Source of the DNA: Embleya sp040605455
GTDB lineage: Bacteria > Actinomycetota > Actinomycetes > Streptomycetales > Streptomycetaceae
Direction: 5' to 3'
Assembly: GCF_040605455.1 (NCBI RefSeq)
Contig: NZ_JBEXCV010000026.1
Span: forward strand, 1-64,000
Length of the DNA stretch: 64,000 nt
Shown here: positions 17,049-25,339 of the stretch, one piece after another
How positions within the stretch are numbered: position 1 is the first letter of the stretch
Layout of the letters: the number at the start of each line of letters is the position of its first letter
Made by a program: the position numbers and the translations under genes
Notes under the pieces: generated by a model
What the model saw: only the letters and a program-made list of their open reading frames with translations
Databases searched by the model: none
What the model was told of the DNA's origin: nothing

Positions 17049-18461
17049 TCAGGCCCGGCCGAGCACGTATTCGAGCGTGTCCGAACGGGCCCGGCCCAGC
17101 ACGCTCTCGCGCAGTGCCTCGGCGAACTCCTCGACGGTGACCACCCCGTCGCCGTCCGCGTCCATCGCGTGCAGCCAACCGATCCGGTGCGGGGCCGTGC
17201 CGTCCGCACCGAGCAGACGCGCGTAGTCGGCCTGATCGATCCGGCCGTCCCCGTCCCGGTCCACCGCGGCGGCCACCCGGACCATCAACGCGGCCATCGC
17301 GGCCCCCGGCGCGGCCTCGGCGAGCACCCGGTACTCGTCGGCGTCGACCACGCCGTCCCCGTTCGCATCCGCCGTCGCACGCAACTCGTCCCACCACGCG
17401 TGAAAGGCCGCGTACATGACCTCCTCGTCCACTGCGGCCAGGTCCAGTCGATCGCTGAACACCCGGGCGAGGGCGGCCAGATCGGGCCAGGACAGCACCC
17501 CGTCGCCGGTCTGGTCCAGGATCCGCACGAACATGTCGGCGAGTTGCGTCGCCGGGTCGGCCGGGCGATCGCGCGGGCCGAACCGGCGCAGCCCGCGCCC
17601 GGCCTCCCGTCTGGCCGCGATGTAGGTCGCCGCGAGCGGCATGTACACCCACTTCGTCGGCAGCAGATCGCCGGCCACCGCCACGGTCCGACACGCGAGC
17701 GACACCACCGTCCGGGCGCCGAACGGCACCCGGCCGCGCTCGCCCAGCCGCTCCCGAAAGGCCGGCGGCAGAGTGGTCGCGACGGCGGTGCGGATCGCGC
17801 CGCCGAGCACCGCGCACGCAACCGACCACACCGCCTCGGGGACGAAGGACAGCTGCGCCGGCGCCGGCAACCGCCCGAGTGCGTCCAGGAGTTGCTCGAC
17901 CCCTTGGCCGGCCGTCAGCTTCTCGCGCACGATCTCGTCGAACCAGACCCGGTATTCCTCCACCGTCTCCGGCATCGCGCTCGCCGGCACCCCCAATTGC
18001 AGACCCACCACCAGCCATTCCGCGTACAACTCGGCCTGCCGCTCGTCGTCGAGCGGATCGCCGCCGAGCTCGCACATCAGCACCATCGCGTCGAACACGG
18101 TCAGGTGCACCCACGCCTGGGCTTCCGGGTCGAGCGCCGAGTACGTCCGGCCGTCCGGATCCACGCCGTTGATGTGCCCGTGCAGCCGGCGCAGCCGGGC
18201 GGCCTCGTGCTCGCGGTCCGCCTGGTCCTGGTAGAGCAGCCGCTGCAGGCTGAGCAGGGTCTGCTCGGCCCGGCGCCACGGATGTCGCCGGTAGGTGGAG
18301 AACTCCACCACGCCGGCACCGACCACCGGATGCGCGGTCTCCAGCACGATCGCCCGACCGATGGTGGTCAGCAGGCGCCATTGGCCCAGGTAGCGCCAGC
18401 TGAGGGAGCCGGCGCCGGGGAAACGTTCGGGGCGGCCCGGCATCCGGGGGGTATCCGACAT
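17049..18461 (-). CDS. DUF2236 (MpaB/latex-clearing-like) oxygenase domain fused to four EF-hands
   Basis: In this 470-residue protein, residues 1-300 form an all-helical DUF2236 domain, the haem oxygenase-like family of latex-clearing protein and MpaB, with an Arg/Glu/His-rich core (RAIVLETAHPVVGAGVVEFS). The C-terminal 155 residues contain four calmodulin-type calcium loops starting near 316 (DQTGDGVLSWPDL), 365 (DANGDGVVDADEY), 401 (DRDGDGRIDQADY) and 434 (DADGDGVVTVEEF), each with the DxDGDGxI/V pattern and a terminal acidic residue. GAGAGG precedes ATG 18461. A calcium-controlled oxygenase is the obvious hypothesis; no partner gene adjoins it. Confidence 0.88.
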   Translation of the reverse strand: MSDTPRMPGRPERFPGAGSLSWRYLGQWRLLTTIGRAIVLETAHPVVGAGVVEFSTYRRHPWRRAEQTLLSLQRLLYQDQADREHEAARLRRLHGHINGVDPDGRTYSALDPEAQAWVHLTVFDAMVLMCELGGDPLDDERQAELYAEWLVVGLQLGVPASAMPETVEEYRVWFDEIVREKLTAGQGVEQLLDALGRLPAPAQLSFVPEAVWSVACAVLGGAIRTAVATTLPPAFRERLGERGRVPFGARTVVSLACRTVAVAGDLLPTKWVYMPLAATYIAARREAGRGLRRFGPRDRPADPATQLADMFVRILDQTGDGVLSWPDLAALARVFSDRLDLAAVDEEVMYAAFHAWWDELRATADANGDGVVDADEYRVLAEAAPGAAMAALMVRVAAAVDRDGDGRIDQADYARLLGADGTAPHRIGWLHAMDADGDGVVTVEEFAEALRESVLGRARSDTLEYVLGRA

Positions 18462-18674
18462 GTGCGGCCTCTCTCGCCGATCGGCATGTAGTCGTGACGA
18501 TACAATTAGTCACCATTCGTCGTGGCCGATCCGAAAAACCGCCGACCTCCGCCCGCGAGTCGGCCCCACCGACGAGTTTCGGAAGCGGTCACGGTCGACC
18601 TCACCGAGACTGGAAGGGCCGACCCGGCCACCGCTGCCGGCGTCGGCCGGGCCACCGCCGAGGAGGGCAGCCGG

Positions 18675-19277
18675 ATGGCAATCGTGATGGCCGAGAAGAC
18701 GATGTCGCTGGACGGGTTCATCGCAGACTCGTCGGACGACGTGGCGGAATTGTTCGAGTGGTACTCGAACGGGAATGTGGAGACGCCCGCGCCGGGCGGG
18801 GGGATGACGTTCCGCACCTCGGAGCCGAGTGCCCGGCACCTGCGCGAGCTGGTGGTCAACACGGGGGCGGTCGTGACCGGACGCCGGCTGTTCGACCTCA
18901 CCGACGGGTGGGGCGGCAGCCACCCGATCGGCGTGCCGGTGTTCGTGGTCACCCATCACGTACCCCAGGACTGGGTCGCCGAGCATCCACAGGCGCCGTT
19001 CACGTTCGTCACCACCGGCCTGGAGAGGGCCGTCGCGCAGGCCCGAGCGGTGGCGGGCGACCTGTCGGTGGGGGTGGGCGGCGCGGACATCGTGCGCCAG
19101 TGCCTGAACGCGGGCCTGGTCGACGAGATCGTGGTCAACCTGGTGCCGGTGTTGTTGGGCGCGGGCATCCGCTTCTTCGACCACCTCGCCGACACCCCGA
19201 TCAAGTTGGCGGCGACCCGGGTGATCGAGGGCCGGCACGTCACGCACCTGTACTTCCGGGTGGTCCGCCCGAGTTGA
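18675..19277 (+). CDS. Dihydrofolate reductase-like protein (RibD C-terminal domain family)
   Basis: The protein is 200 residues from ATG 18675, chosen for the GAGGAGGG site; upstream in-frame codons look non-coding. It opens with a strand and MSLDGFIADSSDD, typical of the RibD-C/DHFR-like fold, and has GAVVTGRRLFDLTDGWGGSHP plus a terminal VVNLVPVLLGAGIRFFDH block. These are NADPH-dependent reductases of unknown substrate in actinomycetes and are not true folate enzymes. It is convergent with the MocR gene. Confidence 0.87.
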   Translation: MAIVMAEKTMSLDGFIADSSDDVAELFEWYSNGNVETPAPGGGMTFRTSEPSARHLRELVVNTGAVVTGRRLFDLTDGWGGSHPIGVPVFVVTHHVPQDWVAEHPQAPFTFVTTGLERAVAQARAVAGDLSVGVGGADIVRQCLNAGLVDEIVVNLVPVLLGAGIRFFDHLADTPIKLAATRVIEGRHVTHLYFRVVRPS

Positions 19278-19310
19278 GGCCCCGCTTCGGATCCGGGACC
19301 CGCCCGCGAC

Positions 19311-20729
19311 TCACGCCTCGCGCAGCACCGTCGCCAACTCTTCGACGGTGCCCGTCCAGGCGTGCGCCGGCGGCGCCGCGAAGCCCACCAGGACACCCTG
19401 TTCCGCGGCCGCCCCGTGCCACAGCTCGCCCAGTCCCCGCAGGGCGATCCCGCGCTCCGAACTGAGCGCCAGCACCCGCTCCTCGGCCGGCCCGCCCGCC
19501 GGGAACGTCATCAACACGTGCAACCCGGCCGGCACGCCCCACAACCGCAGCGCGCCCGCCCGTTGTTCCGCCTCGAACCGGCGTACCAGATACGCCCGCC
19601 GCCGGCGATAGCTCAGCCGCGAGGCGCGTACGTGCCGGTCGTAGTCGTGCCGGGCGAGCAGGTCGGCGAGAACGAGTTGGCCCAGCCCCTGGGTGTGCCA
19701 GTCGGCCCGGAACTTGGCCCGCACCACCGGTTCGACCAGATGTCCGGGCAGCGCCATCCAGGCCAACCGCAGGCCGGGCCCGAGCGTCTTGGACACCGAT
19801 CCGCAATAGGCGACGTGCTCCGGCGCCATGCCCTGAAGCGCGCCGATCGGCTGCCGGTCGTAGCGGAACTCGCCGTCGTAGTCGTCCTCCACGATCAGCC
19901 CGCCGCTCGCGCGTGCCCACGCGCACATCTCGTGTCGTCGCGCGGGCCGCAGCGGCACGCCCGTCGGGTACTGATGCGCCGGCGTGAGCACCACCGCGCC
20001 CATCGCCGGATCGGCCGGCCGCTTCAGCCGCGCACCGTCGGCGTCCACCGGCAGCGGCAGCACCGCCGGCCCGGCGCGGCGGATCACGTCGCGGTAGACG
20101 TTGTGCCCGGGGTCCTCCATGCCCACCGCCCGCACCCCGGCCTCGGTCAGCACGCGCGCGAGCAGGCCGATCGACTGGTAGAAGCCGGACGTGATCACGA
20201 TGCGATCGGGCGTGGTCAGCACGCCGCGGGTGCGCCCGAGGTGTTCGGCCAGCGCGGTGCGCAGTTCGAGTCGACCCTGCGGATCACCCACGCCGTGTAC
20301 GTCGGCCGGCGCCGCAGTGGTCAGCACCCGGCGGGTGGATCGCAGCCAGGCCGAGGTCGGGAAGGCGGACACGTCCGGCATCCCGGGCCGCAGATCGAAT
20401 CGCGGCACGGCCGGCACCGACGGACCGCCCGCCGCGTCCCGGGCGGCCGGCTCGGTCGGACCCGCGACTCGGGTCGCGGCGCCCTGACGCGCAATCAGAT
20501 ACCCCTCGGCGACCAGTTGGTCGTACGCGGCGGTCACCGTCCCGCGCGCGAAGCCCAACTCGGCGGCCAGCCCGCGCGTGGACGGCAGCGGCGCGCCCGG
20601 CGCCAGCCGCCCGGCCCGTACCGCCGCCCGCAGTGCACGCTCCAAGCCGATACGGCGACCCTCGGCGGTGTCCACCTCGACGTGCAGGTCGATCGCGTCG
20701 ACCGGGAAACTGGACCAGTCCTCGAACAT
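19311..20729 (-). CDS. MocR-type GntR regulator with aminotransferase domain (PdxR-like)
   Basis: The 472-residue protein has a GntR winged helix at about 20-80 (GAPLPSTRGLAAELGFARGT) followed by a fold type I aminotransferase domain. The PLP-binding Lys sits in GSVSKTLGPGLRLAW and the Asp in VEDDYDGEFRYD. MocR proteins use PLP as effector, often controlling vitamin B6 or GABA genes. ATG 20729 has no SD but a TAAGAT box eight bases upstream, suggesting a nearly leaderless message. It is divergent from the phosphodiesterase gene; whether it controls that gene is unknown. An open frame continues upstream to 21617 but is antisense to the phosphodiesterase and is not coding. Confidence 0.93.
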   Translation of the reverse strand: MFEDWSSFPVDAIDLHVEVDTAEGRRIGLERALRAAVRAGRLAPGAPLPSTRGLAAELGFARGTVTAAYDQLVAEGYLIARQGAATRVAGPTEPAARDAAGGPSVPAVPRFDLRPGMPDVSAFPTSAWLRSTRRVLTTAAPADVHGVGDPQGRLELRTALAEHLGRTRGVLTTPDRIVITSGFYQSIGLLARVLTEAGVRAVGMEDPGHNVYRDVIRRAGPAVLPLPVDADGARLKRPADPAMGAVVLTPAHQYPTGVPLRPARRHEMCAWARASGGLIVEDDYDGEFRYDRQPIGALQGMAPEHVAYCGSVSKTLGPGLRLAWMALPGHLVEPVVRAKFRADWHTQGLGQLVLADLLARHDYDRHVRASRLSYRRRRAYLVRRFEAEQRAGALRLWGVPAGLHVLMTFPAGGPAEERVLALSSERGIALRGLGELWHGAAAEQGVLVGFAAPPAHAWTGTVEELATVLREA

Positions 20730-20737
20730 TTCACTGG

Positions 20738-20771
20738 ATCTTAACGATGGTCCGGTGGCCCGCGTAGCGTC
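20738..20771. promoter_or_regulatory. Divergent promoter region between MocR gene and phosphodiesterase gene
   Basis: On the minus strand TAAGAT (20743-20738) lies eight bases before ATG 20729, fitting a -10 of a leaderless gene. On the plus strand TTAACG and TAGCGT (20766-20771) are separated by 18 bases and could serve the gene at 20832. The two candidates overlap, so mutual control is possible. Confidence 0.35.
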
Positions 20772-20831
20772 GCCTTCATCGCGGCCGACTACACCGGAAC
20801 CACCGCATCCGCCTCCCCCAAGGACACCCGC

Positions 20832-21587
20832 ATGATCGTGTTCGCGCACCTCAGTGACACCCACCTCGACGGCGGCCCGCGCGCGGCCGAGCGCACTCGG
20901 GCGGTCATGGCCCACCTGAACGGGCTCCCCCACGACCTGGCCGCGGTGCTGGTCACCGGCGACATCGTGGACAACGGCCTGCCCGCCGAATACGAGGAGG
21001 CGCGGGCGCTGCTCGCGTCCCGGCACCCGGTGCTGATCCTGCCCGGCAACCACGACGTACGCGGGCCCTTTCGCGCGGGACTGTTCGACGAGCCCGAAGG
21101 CGACGAGCCGATCAACCGGGTGCACCACACGGCCGACGGCGCGGTGTTCGCGCTGTGCGACTCGTCCATCCCGGGCCGCGCGGACGGCCTGCTGGCCGAC
21201 GAGACACTGTCCTGGTTGACCGACGTCCTGGACGAAACCCCGTCCACCACGCCGGTATTCGTGGCCTTCCACCACCCGCCGGTGGAGTTGGGCAGTCCGG
21301 GGATCGACCGGATCCGCCAGTTCGGCGCCGAGCGGCTGGCCGACGTCATCGCCCACCGGTCCAACGTGGCGGGCCTGCTGTGCGGGCACGCGCACACCCC
21401 GGCGGCCACCACGTTCGCCGGCAAGCCGCTGATCGTGGCGCCCGGTGTGGTGTCCACGATCAATCTGCCGTGGGAACGGGCCGACGACGACGCCCCGTTC
21501 ATCGACTCGAAGCTGCCGCCCGCGCTGGCGTTCCACCGGCTCGACGACGAGGGTCGGCTGACCACACACTTCCGCACGGTGGTCTGA
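20832..21587 (+). CDS. CpdA-like metallophosphoesterase (cyclic-nucleotide phosphodiesterase family)
   Basis: This 251-residue protein shows all five calcineurin-like metal motifs: DTHLD (about 9-13), VTGDIVDNG (about 41-49), GNHDV (about 72-76), FHHPP (about 148-152) and GHAHTP (about 184-189). Size and motif spacing match class III cyclic nucleotide phosphodiesterases such as CpdA, but the true substrate is open. It is soluble with no signal peptide. ATG 20832 is preceded by an AAGGA stretch. Confidence 0.92.
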   Translation: MIVFAHLSDTHLDGGPRAAERTRAVMAHLNGLPHDLAAVLVTGDIVDNGLPAEYEEARALLASRHPVLILPGNHDVRGPFRAGLFDEPEGDEPINRVHHTADGAVFALCDSSIPGRADGLLADETLSWLTDVLDETPSTTPVFVAFHHPPVELGSPGIDRIRQFGAERLADVIAHRSNVAGLLCGHAHTPAATTFAGKPLIVAPGVVSTINLPWERADDDAPFIDSKLPPALAFHRLDDEGRLTTHFRTVV

Positions 21588-21637
21588 TCGCCCGATAGCG
21601 TGCCGCGGGTACGCCAACGGAGCGAAGGGGGCTGCCG

Positions 21638-21883
21638 ATGTTCGGACGACGCCGGCTGAGCCTGCGGCCCGGCGACGTGTACCTGCTGTGCACCGACGGC
21701 GTCGCCGAACAGATCGACTACCACCCGCTCGGCGCCCTGTTGGCCGCTCCCGACGCGCCCACCGAGATCGTCGCCCGGCTACTCGCCGCGACCCTGGAGG
21801 CGGGCGGGCACGACAACGCGACCGCGATCGTATTGTGCGTGGATCGCCGCGAGGATCAGCCTGCCGACGGCTCGTCGACCTGA
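21638..21883 (+). CDS. Orphan PP2C phosphatase C-terminal fragment (81 residues)
   Basis: Only the last third of a PP2C-type Ser/Thr phosphatase is present: LRPGDVYLLCTDGVAEQID matches the strand carrying the metal-binding TDG/SDG motif, and GGHDNATAIVL matches the terminal DN motif. The N-terminal motifs carrying the other metal ligands (the first GxxD and DG.G blocks) are absent, so catalysis by this chain alone is unlikely. Yet ATG 21638 has a strong GAAGGGGG site at good spacing, so it may be expressed. The 3' end overlaps the convergent hydrolase gene by 28 bp. It is either a remnant or a small regulatory protein. Confidence 0.65.
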   Translation: MFGRRRLSLRPGDVYLLCTDGVAEQIDYHPLGALLAAPDAPTEIVARLLAATLEAGGHDNATAIVLCVDRREDQPADGSST

Positions 21884-22662
21884 GCGTCGACCGGCACGTG
21901 CTCGCGTTGCTCCGCCAGGTGGGCGAGCAGGAGCGCAGCGGCTTCGCGTGGTCGCTCGACCGAGGGCAGGTGGCCGGCCCAGGGCAGTTCGAGGTGCCGC
22001 GCGTTCGGCAGCGACCCTGCCGACTCGGCGGCGATCGCGCGGAAGTCCGCGAGGTCGTGCGCGCCGGAGACGACCAGGCACGGCGCGGTGATCGCGGACA
22101 GGTCGACGTCGACGTTCGGCACGCCCGGGGCCGGTATCGGGCCGGCGGCGAGCCGTTGGTCGAAGACGTCGCGCTGCATCACACCCACCTGATAGCGGGT
22201 CAGCGCGTCCGCCGCGGGGCCCAGCCGGGTGTCCAGCACGAGTTCCACCGCCCCGGCCACGTCGCCGGCCGCCAGGAGCGCCCGCTCGCGCGCCTCGATC
22301 GCGCGCAGCGCCGGGGACGGGATGTGGCCCGGGCGGCCGGCGCACAGCAGCGCGAGCGAGTCGACCCGATCCGGTCGGCGGGCGGCGACCTCCAGGGCCA
22401 CCGTGCCGCCGTGGCACGCGCCGACCAGGGCCGCGCGCCCGATCCCGAGCGCGTCGAGCAGGTCGAGCACGTCGTCCGCGTCGCGCCGCGGGTCGGTCGC
22501 GGGCGGCGTGCGTCCGAAGCCGGACAGGTCCGGCCGCACGACCCGGTATCCGGCGTCGATCAGCACGGACCACTGGGGATCCCACATCCGCCGGTCGCAG
22601 ACCGACGAGTGCAGCAACACCACGACCGGCCCGGTGCCATCCTTGTCATGCGCAAGCGTCAT
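21856..22662 (-). CDS. Alpha/beta hydrolase
   Basis: The 268-residue protein has an oxyanion loop VVLLHSSVCDRRMWDPQW, the nucleophile elbow region VGACHGGTVALE (Cys or Ser-type elbow G-A-C-H-G-G, with Cys at the nucleophile place) and a catalytic His in WAGHLPSVERP near the C-terminus. The acid is probably the Asp in GAHDLADF. A Cys nucleophile resembles dienelactone hydrolase-like enzymes within this fold; the substrate is not known. The start ATG 22662 begins right at the conserved strand. It is divergent from the cyclodeaminase-like gene. Confidence 0.88.
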   Translation of the reverse strand: MTLAHDKDGTGPVVVLLHSSVCDRRMWDPQWSVLIDAGYRVVRPDLSGFGRTPPATDPRRDADDVLDLLDALGIGRAALVGACHGGTVALEVAARRPDRVDSLALLCAGRPGHIPSPALRAIEARERALLAAGDVAGAVELVLDTRLGPAADALTRYQVGVMQRDVFDQRLAAGPIPAPGVPNVDVDLSAITAPCLVVSGAHDLADFRAIAAESAGSLPNARHLELPWAGHLPSVERPREAAALLLAHLAEQREHVPVDAQVDEPSAG

Positions 22663-22813
22663 GCCGCCGACTCTAGGGCGTGTCGCCGATGTGCCCGACC
22701 GGGACAAGCGGTTCCCGGCCGGCGCGCGGATGCCTTCCACCTCCGGATTTCCCGGCTTCGCGGTGCTTCGTGCGAGGATTTCCGGACGTGCGGTAGCCCC
22801 CACCGAGCGAAGG

Positions 22814-23443
22814 ATGAGCGCGATGCGCGACGACAAGATCAGCGAATACCTGGACCGCCTCGCCGACCGGGTACCGGCGCCGGGGGGCGGTGCGGCCGCC
22901 GCGCTGCACGCGGCACAGGCGGCCGCGCTGCTGGGTATGGTCGCGCGGTACACCACCGGCGACAAGTACGCCGAGCATGCCTCCTCGATCGCCCAGGTGG
23001 TCGCGCTCACCGACGAACTGCGGGGTGTGGCACTGCGGTTGGCCGAGGAGGACGCGGCCGCCTTCACCGCGGTGACCGAGGCGTACACACTGGCCCGGGA
23101 CACCGACGAGGCCAAGGCCGTGCGCTCGGCCACGATCGCCGCCGCGCTGGTCGGTGCGGCCAAGCCGCCCGCCGAGGTGGTCGCGCTGGCCGCCGCGTGC
23201 GTCGAACTGGCCGAAAAGCTGCTGCCGATCGGCAATCCCAACGTGATCACCGACGTGGCCGCGGCGGCCGAGGCGGCGCGGGCTGCGGCGACCACGGCGC
23301 GGGTGAACATCGAGATCAATCTCGGCGGGATCCGGGACGAGCAGGCCCGCACCGAGTTCACCGCGCAGGCCGCGCGGGTGGACGGCATCGCCGCGCGCGC
23401 CGATCAGGTCACCGCGGCCGTGCGCAAGGAGATCGTCCGATGA
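22814..23443 (+). CDS. Cyclodeaminase/cyclohydrolase family protein (FTCD C-terminal / FchA-like)
   Basis: The all-helical protein is 209 residues, starting RDDKISEYLDRLADRVPAPGGG, where the Pro-Gly-Gly-Gly turn is a hallmark of formiminotetrahydrofolate cyclodeaminase and methenyl-tetrahydrofolate cyclohydrolase (FchA). The tail NVITDVAAAAEAARAAATTARVN is the usual second signature. It acts on a tetrahydrofolate one-carbon carrier. ATG 22814 and ATG 22823 are both possible; the second has the better-spaced GAAGG. Its stop overlaps the folD start (ATGA), so the two products are made together. Confidence 0.88.
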   Translation: MSAMRDDKISEYLDRLADRVPAPGGGAAAALHAAQAAALLGMVARYTTGDKYAEHASSIAQVVALTDELRGVALRLAEEDAAAFTAVTEAYTLARDTDEAKAVRSATIAAALVGAAKPPAEVVALAAACVELAEKLLPIGNPNVITDVAAAAEAARAAATTARVNIEINLGGIRDEQARTEFTAQAARVDGIAARADQVTAAVRKEIVR

Positions 23444-24285
23444 CCGCGACCGTGCTCTCCGGCAGGGACCTTGCCGCCGCGATCCGCACGGAGACCGCGA
23501 CCCGGGCGGCGCTGCTCGCCGAGGCGGGCTCCCCGGTCACCCTCGCGGTCGTGGTGGCCACCGCCGACGAGTCCACCGCGTGGTACGTGCGCTCGATCGC
23601 CGGGGCCGCCGCGAAGGTCGGCATCACCTGCGACGTGGTCGACCTGGGTGCGGACGCGACCGCGGAGGCGATCCGGGGCACGCTGGAGGCGCTCGGCGCG
23701 GACGACGGTGTGCACGGAATCATCCTGCAGACCCCGCTGCCGGACGGCGCGGCCCTGGAGGACCTGGCCGGCGCGATCGCCTTCGGCAAGGACGTGGACG
23801 GCGCCAACCCGCTCTCGCTCGGCCGACTGGCCGCCGGGCTGCCCGCGTTCGCACCGGCCACGGCCGAGGCGGTGGTGGCGATCCTGGATCACCACGGCGT
23901 CGAACTCGCCGGCCGGCACGTCGCGATGGTCGGCCGCTCGATGGTGGTCGGCAAGCCCGCCGCGCACCTGCTCCTGGACCGCAACGCCACAGTCACCATC
24001 TGCCACTCGCGGACCAAGGACCTGGCCGGGCTGACCTCGACTGCGGACGTGGTGGTCGCCGCGGTCGGCCGGCCCGGGCTGATCACCGCCGAACACGTCG
24101 CACCCGGCGCGGTCGTGGTCGACGTGGGCACCAACCCCACCGCCGACGACGGCCTGGTCGGCGATGTGGACGCGGCCTCCGTGGCACCGGTGGCCGGCGC
24201 GCTCACCCCCGTGCCGGGCGGGGTGGGACCGGTGACGACGGCGCTGCTGCTGAGCCACACGGTGCGCGCGGCGGCATCGCCCTGA
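23440..24285 (+). CDS. folD: FolD-family methylene-tetrahydrofolate dehydrogenase, lacking the usual catalytic lysine
   Basis: This 281-residue protein has the FolD architecture: an N-terminal domain, then a Rossmann domain with VAMVGRSMVVGKPAAHLLL (NADP site) and a terminal TPVPGGVGPVTTALLL block. In canonical FolD the active site is Tyr-x-x-x-Lys (Tyr50/Lys54 in E. coli). Here the segment reads AWYVRSIAGAAAK, so the Tyr is kept but the Lys position is Ile. The usual CTPxG motif is also replaced (FAPATAEAV). The Asp of KDVDG is kept. Loss of that Lys is expected to hurt cyclohydrolase activity, which the upstream FchA-like gene could supply. Its start overlaps that gene by ATGA. Confidence 0.9.
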   Translation: MTATVLSGRDLAAAIRTETATRAALLAEAGSPVTLAVVVATADESTAWYVRSIAGAAAKVGITCDVVDLGADATAEAIRGTLEALGADDGVHGIILQTPLPDGAALEDLAGAIAFGKDVDGANPLSLGRLAAGLPAFAPATAEAVVAILDHHGVELAGRHVAMVGRSMVVGKPAAHLLLDRNATVTICHSRTKDLAGLTSTADVVVAAVGRPGLITAEHVAPGAVVVDVGTNPTADDGLVGDVDAASVAPVAGALTPVPGGVGPVTTALLLSHTVRAAASP

Positions 24286-24343
24286 GCCTGGGGCCCTGGG
24301 CCCTGGGTTCGCGCCCGACCTGCGGCCGGGGGTCCTCAGGCTC
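24284..24343 (+). terminator. Imperfect hairpin terminator after folD
   Basis: GAGCCTGGGGCCC at the folD stop codon can pair with GGGTCCTCAGGCTC ending at 24343, with one mismatch and one bulge and a long inner loop that itself folds. A weaker candidate than the others listed. Confidence 0.4.
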
Positions 24344-24486
24344 CGGACGGGTCGATCACGCAAGTCGACACCGTCCCGATCAAAAGGTCTATGCCAATAG
24401 TGTCATCTCGGAGTAACTCCGGGAGACCGGCCGGCCGCGCCCTCCGCACCGGGCCGCCCGGCGGCCCGAGGACGTACCGTGAAGAG

Positions 24487-24747
24487 GTGAGCACCAACGA
24501 TCCGGGCGGCCCCGGTGGAGGGGGCGCCACTCCGTCCGGGCCGGTTCCGTCCCAGCGCCGTCGACGCAAGCGCTACTTCGTGATGATGGGCATCTGCCTG
24601 CTGCTGTTCCTGCTGGCCGGCACGGTGGTCTACCGCTGGTCGTTCCCGGCCGCCGTGGCCATGACGGTCGTCGCGATGGCGATCCCGCCGTTCGCGGCGA
24701 TCGTGGCCAATCGGCGCGAGCCCGGCGACCGCTGGTGGGACGAGTAG
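24487..24747 (+). CDS. Small membrane protein, DUF3099-like
   Basis: The protein is 86 residues from GTG 24487. A Pro/Gly-rich start and an Arg cluster (QRRRRKR) precede two hydrophobic helices (FVMMGICLLLFLLAGTVVY and FPAAVAMTVVAMAIPPFAAIV), ending in a charged tail GDRWWDE. This matches the small two-helix actinobacterial proteins I associate with DUF3099; the family assignment is from memory. The ribosome site is weak (GAAGAG next to the start), so the start may differ. Confidence 0.7.
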   Translation: MSTNDPGGPGGGGATPSGPVPSQRRRRKRYFVMMGICLLLFLLAGTVVYRWSFPAAVAMTVVAMAIPPFAAIVANRREPGDRWWDE

Positions 24748-24901
24748 CGCCTGCGAGCACGGGATCTTCCGGTCGGCGGTCGTGCGGTCACGGATTCGTC
24801 CCGACGCGGTGACGGTCGCCGGGATCGCGAACCACGGCAACCGCCCGACCCGTCCCAGCCGTTGACCCGCGATCACGCGGGCAGGGGGGAAGGGGGCCGA
24901 G

Positions 24902-25171
24902 ATGCCCATCGATCCGGGTATGCGGGCGGCACGGCAGGCTCAGGCGTTCCGGAACGACGTCAACCGGCGGGTCTTGCGCGAGCAGGTGTCCGCCTACGAC
25001 CGGTGGCGCCGGCGCGGCGGGCGTTCGGGCGCCGGCGGCGTGTTCATGCTGCTGCTGGTGATCGGCGCGGTGGTCCTCGCCGCGAAGTACCCCGACCAGG
25101 CACACGACTTGGTCGACCGGGCCCGACCGGTCCTGGACCTGGCGCTCGGCTCGATCGACGACCTACGCTGA
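24902..25171 (+). CDS. Small single-pass membrane protein, unknown
   Basis: The protein is 89 residues from ATG 24902, with a strong AAGGGGG site. Residues 1-45 are basic and soluble (ARQAQAFRNDVNRRVLREQV), followed by one membrane helix near 48-63 (VFMLLLVIGAVVLAAKY) and an acidic amphipathic tail. I do not recognise the family. It stands alone between two other plus-strand genes. Confidence 0.65.
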   Translation: MPIDPGMRAARQAQAFRNDVNRRVLREQVSAYDRWRRRGGRSGAGGVFMLLLVIGAVVLAAKYPDQAHDLVDRARPVLDLALGSIDDLR

Positions 25172-25339
25172 CCCGACCGAGCGCGACGCCGGCGACGGCG
25201 CAAGGGCGCGCCGTGCGGGCCCGGTTCGAGGGAAGTCGGACAACCGGGCAGTAGGGTCGGTGCCCGAGCGACGGGTGCCGTGCGGCCGTCGAGTGTGGCG
25301 TCGGGCCATGGGGCCGTCGGGCCAGGAGAGGACGTCGTC

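Noticed and set aside
19311..21617. A 768-codon version of the MocR gene
   Set aside because: The first 296 codons are antisense to the phosphodiesterase; the MocR protein begins normally at 20729.
25216..25240. A GGTTCGAG stretch resembling a tRNA T-arm
   Set aside because: No matching acceptor stem, D-arm or anticodon arm around it.
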